From positions 2,175,026 to 2,239,025 of the forward strand of contig NZ_CP042243.1 in assembly GCF_008152325.1 (NCBI RefSeq): a stretch of 64,000 nt of DNA, read 5' to 3'. The DNA is from Crassaminicella thermophila (lineage in GTDB: Bacteria > Bacillota > Clostridia > Peptostreptococcales > Thermotaleaceae). The notes below the pieces were generated by a model. That model saw nothing but the letters and a program-made list of their open reading frames with translations. It ran no database searches and had not been told where the DNA came from. Of the stretch, positions 33,151 to 40,989 are shown one piece after another. Numbering within the stretch: the first letter of the stretch is position 1; every line of letters starts with the position of its first letter. The position numbers were made by a program, and so were the translations under genes.

Positions 33151-34893
33151 ATGAAGTATTGTAATGTAATAATAGATAATAAAGAAATTACCGTTCCAGA
33201 AGGAACAACCATTTTAGAAGCCGCTAAAAAAATAAATATCAATATTCCTACCCTATGTTATCACCCTGATTTAAGTATAAAAGCCAATTGTAGAATTTGT
33301 AGTGTAGAAGTAAAAGGAAAAAATAAATTAGTTGCTGCTTGTTCTACCCCTATATGGGATGGTGCTAAAATTGTTACTAACTCTAAATTAGTTAGAGACA
33401 TGCAAAAAGGGGTTCTAGAATTAATTTTGGCAAATCATCCTCAGGATTGCCTACGATGTATTCGCAATGGAAAATGTGAACTACAAAAACTATGTGAAAT
33501 ATTTCATATATCCAAAAGCAATCTAGAAGATGAAGTAGATGCATTAGAAGTAGATTCATCTAGTCCATCTATTGTAAGGGATCATCGGAAATGTATTAAA
33601 TGTAATCGCTGTCTAGAAGTATGTCAAGAAAGCATCCTTAGCCATGCCCACCGATCTATTCACTATAGTATTACGCCAGCTTTTGAAAGAAAACTTATGG
33701 ATACATTGTGTGTTTTCTGTGGTCAGTGTTCTTCTGTTTGTCCTGTAGGTGCAATTTATGAAAAAGATGATACACAAAAAGTTTGGGATGCCATTCATAA
33801 TAAAGATAAACATGTCATTGTCCAAATTGCTCCTGCTGTGCGTGTAAGCATTGGCGATGAATTCGGTATGGATGCAGGAAAAAAAGTTACAGGTAAACTA
33901 GTTGCTGCTCTACGAAGAATCGGATTTGACAAGGTATTTGATACAGATTTCGCAGCAGATTTAACCATTATGGAAGAAAGTAGTGAACTATTGTATAGAA
34001 TTGAAAATGGTAAAACATTACCAATGATTACATCATGCAGTCCAGGATGGATTAATTTCATAGAAGGAAATTTTGAGCATTTACTAAAATATCTTTCTAC
34101 TTGTAAATCTCCACAGCAAATGTTTGGTGCTATCTCTAAAACATATTATCCTAAAATCATGAATATAGATCCATCTAGTATATTTACTGTATCCATAATG
34201 CCATGTACTGCAAAAAAATATGAAGCTACTAGAAAAGAAATGAATTCTAGCGGATTTAGAGATATTGATGTAGTATTAACAACACGTGAAATAGCACGAA
34301 TGATCAAGTCTTCCTGCATTGATTTTGAGGGAATCCAAGAAGAAGAATTTGATACACCTTTAGGAATATCTACTGGAGCAGGAGTAATATTTGGTGCAAC
34401 AGGTGGTGTTATGGAAGCAGCACTCAGAAGTGTATACGAAATAGCAACAGGTATGGCATTAAATAATTTGGAATTTATAGGAGTAAGAGGATTAGAAGGT
34501 ATAAAAGAAGCCAGTATTAATATAAACGGAAATACCATTAAGGTTGCAGTTGCTCATGGCCTTGACAATGCGAAAAAAATTTTAGAAATGATAGACAAAG
34601 GTAAATGTGACTATACTTTTATTGAAATTATGTGCTGTCCTGGAGGCTGTATAGGTGGTGGTGGTCAACCTATTGGAACTACTTTAGAAATAAAAGATAA
34701 ACGTATTCAAAGCATTTACAAAGTAGATGAAGAAATGCCTATTAGAAAATCCCATAAAAATCCTGCTGTATTAAAATTATACGAAGATTTTTTGGGAAAA
34801 CCTTTAGGCAATCTATCCCATAAACTATTACATACTAATTATAATCCTAAGAATAAAGATTATGATTTTTCACAAATATATGAGCTTAATTAG
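33151..34893 (+). CDS. hndD: [FeFe] hydrogenase catalytic subunit, HydA/HndD-like
   Basis: A 580-residue cytoplasmic hydrogenase. Domains in order: [2Fe-2S] (Cys36, 47, 50, 64), a His-Cys [4Fe-4S] segment (NHPQDCLRCIRNGKCELQ), two [4Fe-4S] clusters (CIKCNRCLEVC and CVFCGQCSSVCPVGA), then the H-cluster domain with TSCSPGW, MPCTAKKYEA and MCCPGGCIGGGGQP. These are the catalytic motifs, unlike the sensory homologue at 8357. A short C-terminal small-subunit domain follows. With HndA and HndC it should reoxidise NADH by making H2, or the reverse. It needs HydE, HydF and HydG, none intact here. Confidence 0.95.
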   Translation: MKYCNVIIDNKEITVPEGTTILEAAKKININIPTLCYHPDLSIKANCRICSVEVKGKNKLVAACSTPIWDGAKIVTNSKLVRDMQKGVLELILANHPQDCLRCIRNGKCELQKLCEIFHISKSNLEDEVDALEVDSSSPSIVRDHRKCIKCNRCLEVCQESILSHAHRSIHYSITPAFERKLMDTLCVFCGQCSSVCPVGAIYEKDDTQKVWDAIHNKDKHVIVQIAPAVRVSIGDEFGMDAGKKVTGKLVAALRRIGFDKVFDTDFAADLTIMEESSELLYRIENGKTLPMITSCSPGWINFIEGNFEHLLKYLSTCKSPQQMFGAISKTYYPKIMNIDPSSIFTVSIMPCTAKKYEATRKEMNSSGFRDIDVVLTTREIARMIKSSCIDFEGIQEEEFDTPLGISTGAGVIFGATGGVMEAALRSVYEIATGMALNNLEFIGVRGLEGIKEASININGNTIKVAVAHGLDNAKKILEMIDKGKCDYTFIEIMCCPGGCIGGGGQPIGTTLEIKDKRIQSIYKVDEEMPIRKSHKNPAVLKLYEDFLGKPLGNLSHKLLHTNYNPKNKDYDFSQIYELN

Positions 34894-34904
34894 CTCTCTT
34901 TTTT
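34882..34904 (+). terminator. Terminator of the hydrogenase operon
   Basis: Short GAGCT-TAATT-AGCTC stem overlapping the stop codon, then TCTTTTTTT. Confidence 0.6.
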
Positions 34905-35202
34905 TGTCTGAATTTTTAGTAATATTAATTTTTTGTAACAATTGCAAACCTTTTCCTGCTCTTATTTGTTTTCGTATTCTCTATATTCTAGTAATTTGAA
35001 TTATTTTAAGCATTTTATTTAAATATTTGTATATAATATTCTGAATTTAATGATTTTTAAAAAATGATTCCAAAAGATGTTATACTATAAATGCTAAAAG
35101 TTTATCTGTTACATATCATCTTCTAAGAAGATGAGCTTCTATTAACGAAGTACAATTTACAATCTATTCCCAAAAACTAAATCTATAAGAGGAGGACTTT
35201 TG
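34905..35202 (+). promoter_or_regulatory. Intergenic leader upstream of nhaC-like gene
   Basis: About 300 bases without a gene. TATACT at 35081-35086 is a likely -10 box with no clear -35. The predicted leader of about 110 bases holds a perfect 7-bp hairpin (CATCTTC-TAA-GAAGATG, 35117-35133) and an adjacent CTTC-N7-GAAG hairpin. I do not recognise a known riboswitch. The remainder is featureless AT-rich DNA. Confidence 0.4.
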
Positions 35203-36669
35203 ATGGTAGGATTTTTTAAAATTTCACCTGTCTTTGTAATGGCTGGACTTATGATGTCTGGGATGGATGCTTTAGTAGCAGCACCACTTGCTACTGTGTA
35301 TGCAGCAATTATTGCAATTATTACTGAAAGACTTAAATTTACAGAAATCATTGACTGTGCTGTTGAAAATGTTAAAGAAATGCAACTTGTATTCTTTATA
35401 TTAATGGCAGCTTATGCTATGGCTGAATGTTTCATGGCTACTGGTGTAGGTGCATCAATTATTAACGTTGCATTAAGTCTAGGACTAACTGCAAAAACAG
35501 TAGCTGTTACAGGATTCTTAGTAACTTGTATTCTTTCTGTTGCTACTGGTACTTCATGGGGAACCTTTGCAGCATGTGCACCAATATTTTTATGGTTAAA
35601 TCATATTGTTGGTGGAAATATTCTAATTACTACTGCTGCAATCGCAGGTGGAGCTTGTTTTGGAGACAATATCGGTCTTATTTCTGATACAACCGTAGTA
35701 AGTTCAGGTATTCAAAAAGTTGAAGTAATTCATAGAATTAGACACCAAGGTGTTTGGTCTTTATTATGTCTTATTGTAACAGCAGTTATAATATTTGGAC
35801 TAAGCATGGGATTACCAAGTACATCTGCTAATGCTGCTGATGCAATCAATCAAATTCCTCAAGAAGTTTGGGATAACTTAAATGAAGCTAGACCTTCAGC
35901 TGTTGCATTACTTAACCAAGTTAAAGAAGGCGTACCAACTTATATGATTATTCCTTTATTAGTGGTACTAGTTGTAGCAATCAAAGGTCTACCAACATTA
36001 GCTTGTCTTGGAATAGGTATTATTACATCTTTAGTATTAGGCCTTACTGCAGGCACAATTGAATCTTTTAATACATTCTTAGACCTTTTAAAGACAGGTT
36101 TCTCTGATGCAGGAAGTTGGGTTATCGTTATGATGATGTGGGTTGGTGCTTTTGGTGGTATCATGGGTAGAATCAAAGCATTTGCTCCAATCTCTAACTT
36201 TATTGCAAATATCGCTGGAAGCGTAAGACAGCTTATGTTTGCAAATGGTTTGCTTTCTATCATCGGAAATGCAGCTTTAGCTGATGAAATGGCACAAATC
36301 GTTACAATTGGTCCAATCCTTAAATCTTTAACAGATGAAAATGTAGAAGCTAGTGAAGAAGATATGTATAAATTACGTTTAAGAAATGCTACTTTTGGAG
36401 ATGCCTTAGGTGTATTTGGTTCACAGCTTATACCATGGCATGTATATATTGGTTTTTATGTAGGTATTGCTTCTGCAGTATATCCATTACATCAATTTGT
36501 AGCAATGGATATTATAAAATATAACATAATGGCTATGGTTGCTGTAGGGTCTATATTAATCCTAACCTTAACTGGACTTGATAGACTTATCCCATTATTT
36601 GGATTGCCTTCTGAACCTAGAGTTAGGTTAAAAAAACATAGTAAAACACCTGCAAGAAAAACTGCCTAA
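35203..36669 (+). CDS. NhaC-family Na+/H+ antiporter
   Basis: A 488-residue membrane protein with about twelve helices, in the NhaC family (Na+/H+ or malate-lactate type). TGTSWGTFAACAPIFLWL and GGACFGDNIGLISDTTVVSS hold the conserved Thr, Ser and Asp residues thought to line the ion path; a second inverted repeat half starts near residue 240. I start at the ATG at 35203, seven bases after AGGAGG; the TTG just before it is less likely. It is a single-gene transcript ending at a strong terminator. The coupling ion and exact substrate are uncertain. Confidence 0.85.
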   Translation: MVGFFKISPVFVMAGLMMSGMDALVAAPLATVYAAIIAIITERLKFTEIIDCAVENVKEMQLVFFILMAAYAMAECFMATGVGASIINVALSLGLTAKTVAVTGFLVTCILSVATGTSWGTFAACAPIFLWLNHIVGGNILITTAAIAGGACFGDNIGLISDTTVVSSGIQKVEVIHRIRHQGVWSLLCLIVTAVIIFGLSMGLPSTSANAADAINQIPQEVWDNLNEARPSAVALLNQVKEGVPTYMIIPLLVVLVVAIKGLPTLACLGIGIITSLVLGLTAGTIESFNTFLDLLKTGFSDAGSWVIVMMMWVGAFGGIMGRIKAFAPISNFIANIAGSVRQLMFANGLLSIIGNAALADEMAQIVTIGPILKSLTDENVEASEEDMYKLRLRNATFGDALGVFGSQLIPWHVYIGFYVGIASAVYPLHQFVAMDIIKYNIMAMVAVGSILILTLTGLDRLIPLFGLPSEPRVRLKKHSKTPARKTA

Positions 36670-36678
36670 AATTATTCG

Positions 36679-36701
36679 GCACCCTTTATGGGTGCTTTTT
36701 T
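36679..36701 (+). terminator. Terminator of the nhaC-like gene
   Basis: GCACCC-TTTAT-GGGTGC followed by six T. Confidence 0.95.
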
Positions 36702-36880
36702 CTATTGCTAGAAAGTAAGAGTAATTTGTAGCGTAGTTATATGCGACATACAAAACCTTAAATAAAACAAAAAAATGATAAAAAATAAAAATTTTTTAGC
36801 AAATATAGTATTTTACATATGTCTCTAATAGGAATAGTATATAGATTAGGCACAAAATAAAATAAGTGAGGTGTTTATTT

Positions 36881-38053
36881 ATGAATCCATTTATAAGCTT
36901 GGGTATGACACTCATTGTAGGAATTCTTTTCGGTCAGCTTATGAATAAATTCAAAGTTCCAGCTGTTGCTGGTTATATAATAGCAGGACTACTATTAGGA
37001 ACATCTGGACTAAATCTTGTCAATGGTGAAATGATTGAAAAACTATCTTTTTTAAGTGATTTTGCTTTAGGCATTATTGCCTTTAACATTGGAAGCGAAC
37101 TAAAAATATCAATCTTAAAAAAACTTGGAAAATCTATATTCATCATTGCAACTTGTGAAGCATTTATAGCTTTCGTATTTGTTACTGCTATTACTTTTGT
37201 TATAACAAAAAATATATCTATAGCATTAATATTAGGAGCTGTATCTTCAGCTACTGCTCCAGCAGCAACAGTCATGGTTTTGAAAGAATACAACGCAAAA
37301 GGCCCTTTAACAAGTACTTTACTTGGTGTTGTAGCAATCGATGATGCTATCTGTCTTATAATCTATGCTATTGCATCTGCTGTCGCAAAGGTATTTATAA
37401 AACATGAAACAATTACACTTTATAAAATATTTATACATCCTTTTACTGAAATTGCTTTATCTATTTTAGCAGGAATAGTCCTTGGAATCATTTTAACTTA
37501 TTTGATTAAAATATCCAAAAAAGAAACTGAACTACTTCCTTTTACTGCAGGAATGATTATATTGCTTGTGGGTATTGCTAATAAATTCCATTTATCACCA
37601 TTGCTTTCTGCCATGTCCTTAGGCATAATTGTTGCAAATATATCATCTAATAGCAGAAGAGTTTTTTCTAGTATTGAAAGCTTTTCACCCCCTATTATCG
37701 CAGCCTTTTTCACATTAGCAGGTTCAAGACTTGATATCTCTTTATTACCACATATCGGTATAATCGGTGTTGCATATTTAGTATTTAGAATCTTAGGAAA
37801 AGTATCAGGTGCTTCTATTGGAGGAATCATATCAAACGCTCCTATTGTTGTAAAAAAATATATAGGTTTCGGATTATTGTCACAAGTAGGGGTAGCTATT
37901 GGACTTGCAATTGTTGTAAATAAAGAATTTGCTGGTACTGAGCTTGGCTCACTGGTAATTACCATCCTATTAGCAACAACAATTATCACAGAAATAGTAG
38001 GCCCATTAGCCACAAAAAATGCTATAATAAAAGCTGAGGAAGCTCGTTTATAA
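36881..38053 (+). CDS. CPA2-type cation/proton antiporter
   Basis: A 390-residue membrane protein with about twelve helices and no cytoplasmic TrkA-N domain, resembling the membrane part of KefB/NapA-type antiporters. The Ala-rich GAVSSATAPAATVMVLKEY segment and the following VVAIDDAICLIIYA contain the conserved acidic pair of the ion site. I start at the ATG at 36881, seven bases after GAGGTG; the GTG at 36866 overlaps that site. The small PII-like gene 24 bases downstream is probably its regulator. Confidence 0.85.
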   Translation: MNPFISLGMTLIVGILFGQLMNKFKVPAVAGYIIAGLLLGTSGLNLVNGEMIEKLSFLSDFALGIIAFNIGSELKISILKKLGKSIFIIATCEAFIAFVFVTAITFVITKNISIALILGAVSSATAPAATVMVLKEYNAKGPLTSTLLGVVAIDDAICLIIYAIASAVAKVFIKHETITLYKIFIHPFTEIALSILAGIVLGIILTYLIKISKKETELLPFTAGMIILLVGIANKFHLSPLLSAMSLGIIVANISSNSRRVFSSIESFSPPIIAAFFTLAGSRLDISLLPHIGIIGVAYLVFRILGKVSGASIGGIISNAPIVVKKYIGFGLLSQVGVAIGLAIVVNKEFAGTELGSLVITILLATTIITEIVGPLATKNAIIKAEEARL

Positions 38054-38077
38054 TTTAAATAGGGGGAGGGAATGTAT

Positions 38078-38449
38078 ATGTACGCTCTGTTTTTAATATT
38101 AAATGAAGTAGAAAAATTAGATCAAATACACAATATATTTTATGAAACTGGTGTTGGTGCAACTACACTCGATAGTGTTGGTATGGGAAAAGTTTTATTA
38201 GAGCATCATGTAGATGTTCCTATATTTTCTAGCATTAGAAAACTAGTAGAAGGAAACAAACCTTATAATAAAACAATCATAAGTGTTATTCGAGAAGAAG
38301 AAAAGCTAAGAAAGATCATTGATCTAATTAATGAAGAACTAGATCATATTAATCAACCTGGTGTAGGATTTATGTTTGTATTACCAGTATTGGAATGCTA
38401 TGGTTCAAAACACACTGGTTCTAAAATAAGAGAAAAAAGCAAAAAATAA
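38078..38449 (+). CDS. PII-like small protein paired with antiporter
   Basis: A 123-residue cytoplasmic protein beginning MYALFLILNEVEKLD. The beta-alpha-beta pattern (ALFLILN, a helix, then GVGATTLDSVGMGK) and the closing FMFVLPVLECYG strand resemble the PII/GlnB-like fold, in which trimers bind nucleotides. The classical T-loop tyrosine motif is absent. I start at the ATG at 38078, seven bases after GGGGGAGGG; the ATG at 38072 is too near. It follows a cation/proton antiporter gene, suggesting ligand-controlled transport, as known for other PII-like proteins next to transporters. The ligand is unknown. Confidence 0.62.
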   Translation: MYALFLILNEVEKLDQIHNIFYETGVGATTLDSVGMGKVLLEHHVDVPIFSSIRKLVEGNKPYNKTIISVIREEEKLRKIIDLINEELDHINQPGVGFMFVLPVLECYGSKHTGSKIREKSKK

Positions 38450-38480
38450 AACTGAGGCGTTATCCTCAGTTTTATTTTTT
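38441..38480. terminator. Bidirectional terminator
   Basis: Perfect 17-base arms (38441-38457 and 38464-38480) with a 6-base loop between the PII-like gene (+) and the amidase gene (-). Confidence 0.95.
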
Positions 38481-39296
38481 ATAAAGTTCATATAAATCTG
38501 TTCTTCTATGTTTTAATAACGGCAGCTCTTTCCTAACTTTTTTTATCTTTTCAAAATCAATTTCACCGTATATAATGCACTCATTTTCATCCGCTTTACT
38601 TATTATTTCTCCCCATGGATTCACAATACTAGAATGTCCATAAGCATGATAAGCTGCCTCCATATTTCTTGATGGAGAAGCAGCAATAAAATACACTTGA
38701 TTGTCTAATGCTCTAGCTCTAAGTAATATATCCCAATGTGCAGGACCTGTTGTCATATTAAAAGCAGCTGGTACAACAATTATTTCTGCTCCTTCTAATG
38801 CCATAAGTCTCATAAGCTCTGGAAATCTCATATCATAGCATATAGCAACCCCTATTTTACAGTATTCAGTATCCACAACTGTCACTTTTTCTCCGTATCC
38901 TAAACTATCAGATTCCTTAAACTTAATTCCACCTTCAACATCAACATCAAATAAATGTACTTTTCTATGTTTTCCAATCATATTTCCTTTCTTATCAAAT
39001 ATATAAGAAGTATTATAAATAATATCTTTATCCTTTTCTGGAATCGACCCACCAATAATATATACTCCTAATGTTTTTGCTAAATTTGATAAAGCATTTG
39101 TCGTTTTTCCAGGATAATTTTCAGCAAATAATGGAAAGTATTTATTTTCATAAGGGCAATTGAACATCTCTGGCAAAATTATTAATTGACTACCATTTCT
39201 TACAGCCTCACGAATCATTTTTTCTGCATTTTCAATATTTTTCTCCTTATCCTCCACTACTTTTATTTGACATATGCCTACCTTTAATCGTTTCAT
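38472..39296 (-). CDS. Carbon-nitrogen hydrolase (Nit2/omega-amidase-like)
   Basis: A 274-residue nitrilase-superfamily amidase. The catalytic triad is Glu43 (LPEMFNCPY), Lys112 (HRKVHLFDVD) and Cys153 (GVAICYDMRFPE). The sequence around the triad most resembles the Nit2 branch, which hydrolyses alpha-ketoglutaramate or deaminated glutathione. It is a single gene on the minus strand with a GGGGAGG site. Its upstream DNA is occupied by a large palindromic repeat. The physiological substrate is inferred from the branch only. Confidence 0.88.
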   Translation of the reverse strand: MKRLKVGICQIKVVEDKEKNIENAEKMIREAVRNGSQLIILPEMFNCPYENKYFPLFAENYPGKTTNALSNLAKTLGVYIIGGSIPEKDKDIIYNTSYIFDKKGNMIGKHRKVHLFDVDVEGGIKFKESDSLGYGEKVTVVDTEYCKIGVAICYDMRFPELMRLMALEGAEIIVVPAAFNMTTGPAHWDILLRARALDNQVYFIAASPSRNMEAAYHAYGHSSIVNPWGEIISKADENECIIYGEIDFEKIKKVRKELPLLKHRRTDLYELYKK

Positions 39297-39330
39297 TTTT
39301 CCTCCCCTTCCTTTATTTACTATTATATAA

Positions 39331-39670
39331 TAAAAAATAAAAGCATGCCTATAAAATACTTAGCATGCTCAGACTTTAGACAAAATAAAATTTATGAATG
39401 AAAAATAAAAGTGAATAATTTAAAAGCTTTAGTAAAGAAAACTTGATGAAGAATTTCAGAAAAATCCGTAGGCTTAGCAAGGACGCTAAGCCAGCATCCT
39501 ACAAGATAGGATGTCTTGATTAGGTGCGTTAGGATTTTTCGAAATTATGAATCTTAGTTTTCTCTAAAGATTTGCTTATGAACGTTATTTTTCAATTCAT
39601 TGATAAATATAACTTTGTCAACAAACTCAGCATGCCTATAAAATACTTAGCATGCTTTTATTTTTTACCA
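39331..39670. repeat. Large imperfect palindrome with identical terminal hairpins
   Basis: A noncoding element of about 340 bases. An identical 28-base hairpin unit (7-base arms AGCATGC/GCATGCT, 14-base loop) lies at 39342-39369 and 39629-39656. Outside each is the mirror-image run TAAAAAATAAA / TTTATTTTTTA. Inside, the two halves pair imperfectly for about 130 bases (for example AAAAATCC at 39460-39467 with GGATTTTT at 39532-39539). The centre carries two further perfect hairpins: GGCTTAGC/GCTAAGCC (39471-39492) and CATCCTA/TAGGATG (39495-39513). It has no gene. It may be a MITE-like element or a structured RNA, and it also supplies a terminator for the LysM-CAP gene. Confidence 0.75.
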
Positions 39671-40291
39671 ATTTCTTGGTTTTATAAACATCTGTGTCCA
39701 ATAAGTAGTTCCTCTTTCATCTTTTGCAAATCCAACACCTATTTCTGTATAATTAGGATTTAAAATATTTCTTCGATGTCCAGATGAATTCATCCAACTA
39801 TGTACAACCTCTTGAGGACTTCTTTGGCCCTTTGCAATATTTTCACCTGCATATGAATATTTAATCCCAAAGTTTTTTATCATTTCAAATGGTGATCCAT
39901 AAATTGGTGAAGTATGAGAAAAGTAACCTTGTTCTTTCATGTCCTTTGATTTGTATCTTGCTACTCTTGATAACTGCCAATTTTCTTTCAAAGGCTTTAC
40001 TCCTACCTTTTCTCTCTCTATATTTACAAGTCTTATAACCTCTTTTTCAAATATTCTTCCTGCTTCCATATCTGGTATCATAATTTTCATACCAGGATAA
40101 ATAATATTTGGATTTTGAAGCTGTTTATTTTGGTCTATAAGTTCAGAAAGCCCTACCTCATATTTTTGCGCAATTTTCCAAAGTGTATCACCAGGCAAAA
40201 CCGTATGTACTTGACTAGCAGCTTGGACATTTAATGGATTTGCTGTAGATAATAAAATGGCTATAGCCCCTCCAATTAAAAACTTTTTCAT
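39665..40291 (-). CDS. Secreted LysM-CAP (YkwD-like) protein
   Basis: A 208-residue exported protein: signal peptide (about 1-24, ending VQA-A), one LysM peptidoglycan-binding repeat (about 27-72, HTVLPGDTLWKIAQKYEV) and a CAP/SCP domain (85-205) with the motifs FSHTSPIYGSPFEMI, YAGENIA and HSWMNSSGHRRNIL. This matches YkwD-type proteins of spore-formers; the enzymatic role of CAP domains in bacteria is unclear. The start is the ATG at 40291, seven bases after AGGGGG. Its 3' end touches the large palindrome. Confidence 0.88.
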   Translation of the reverse strand: MKKFLIGGAIAILLSTANPLNVQAASQVHTVLPGDTLWKIAQKYEVGLSELIDQNKQLQNPNIIYPGMKIMIPDMEAGRIFEKEVIRLVNIEREKVGVKPLKENWQLSRVARYKSKDMKEQGYFSHTSPIYGSPFEMIKNFGIKYSYAGENIAKGQRSPQEVVHSWMNSSGHRRNILNPNYTEIGVGFAKDERGTTYWTQMFIKPRNW

Positions 40292-40483
40292 TTTATCATT
40301 CCCCCTCATATACAAGTATATCGAATTTTTAAAAAACTGAAAAACCTCAATATTTGTAACTATTTGTACATATAACCACCAATAGAAAATATTACTTTAA
40401 TTGTTTCAAAACTTTTTATGAAAGAATATATTATAACAGGAAGAAAATGAAAAAAAAACATAAAAAATATTTATAAAATCATT

Positions 40484-40513
40484 CTTGACTTTCTTTGACT
40501 TTCGTTTTATAAT
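40484..40513 (+). promoter_or_regulatory. hsp20 promoter with CtsR-like operator
   Basis: TTGACT (40485-40490), 17-base spacer, perfect TATAAT (40508-40513). Overlapping the -35, CTTGACT-TTC-TTTGACT (40484-40500) matches the inverted form of the CtsR heptad repeat (RGTCAAA-NAN-RGTCAAA) at 13 of 14 heptad bases. It predicts heat-shock derepression. Confidence 0.75.
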
Positions 40514-40546
40514 AAAATTAACAAAAACTTAATGGAGGTGTTTTAT

Positions 40547-40966
40547 ATGTTTAGGGGATTGATTCCTTTTTCTAATGGTTCTAGAGATGTAGAAAATTTC
40601 TTTGAAAAAATGTTTGAAGATCATTTTGGATTTCCTACTCTCTCCACAGGAATGAAGGTAGATATTAAAGAAAATGAAAAAGAATATATTTTAGAAGCTG
40701 AAATCCCTGGAGCAAATAAAGAACAAATCCATATAGATTATCAAAACAATTATTTAACCATATCTGTTGAAAATATAAATGAAGTAAAAGAAGAAAGAGA
40801 AAATTATATCAGAAGAGAAAGAAAAGTTGGTAAATCTAGCAGATCTTTTTATATAGAAAACATTCAACATGATAATATTTTTGCAAAATATGAAAATGGT
40901 ATCCTAAAAGTAGTATTACCTAAAGACGAAAATCATAGAAAAAGAAAAAGAATTGAAATTCAATAA
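40547..40966 (+). CDS. Small heat shock protein, Hsp20 family
   Basis: A 139-residue ATP-independent holdase chaperone. The alpha-crystallin domain spans about residues 30-125, with the conserved ENGILKVVLPK motif near the end, and a basic RKRKRIEIQ tail carrying the IxI anchor (IEI) used in oligomer assembly. The start is the ATG at 40547, six bases after GGAGGTG; the ATG at 40532 precedes that site. Transcription is likely controlled by CtsR through the operator on its promoter. Confidence 0.92.
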   Translation: MFRGLIPFSNGSRDVENFFEKMFEDHFGFPTLSTGMKVDIKENEKEYILEAEIPGANKEQIHIDYQNNYLTISVENINEVKEERENYIRRERKVGKSSRSFYIENIQHDNIFAKYENGILKVVLPKDENHRKRKRIEIQ

Positions 40967-40989
40967 AAAGAGCCTTATAGGCTCTTTTT
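40965..40989. terminator. Bidirectional terminator hsp20/EAL gene
   Basis: AAAAAGAGCC-TTATA-GGCTCTTTTT, perfect 10-base arms, between convergent genes. Confidence 0.95.

Noticed and set aside
39342-39656. The two identical 28-base repeats as a CRISPR fragment
   Set aside because: Only two copies 287 bases apart, with a long palindrome between them and no cas genes.
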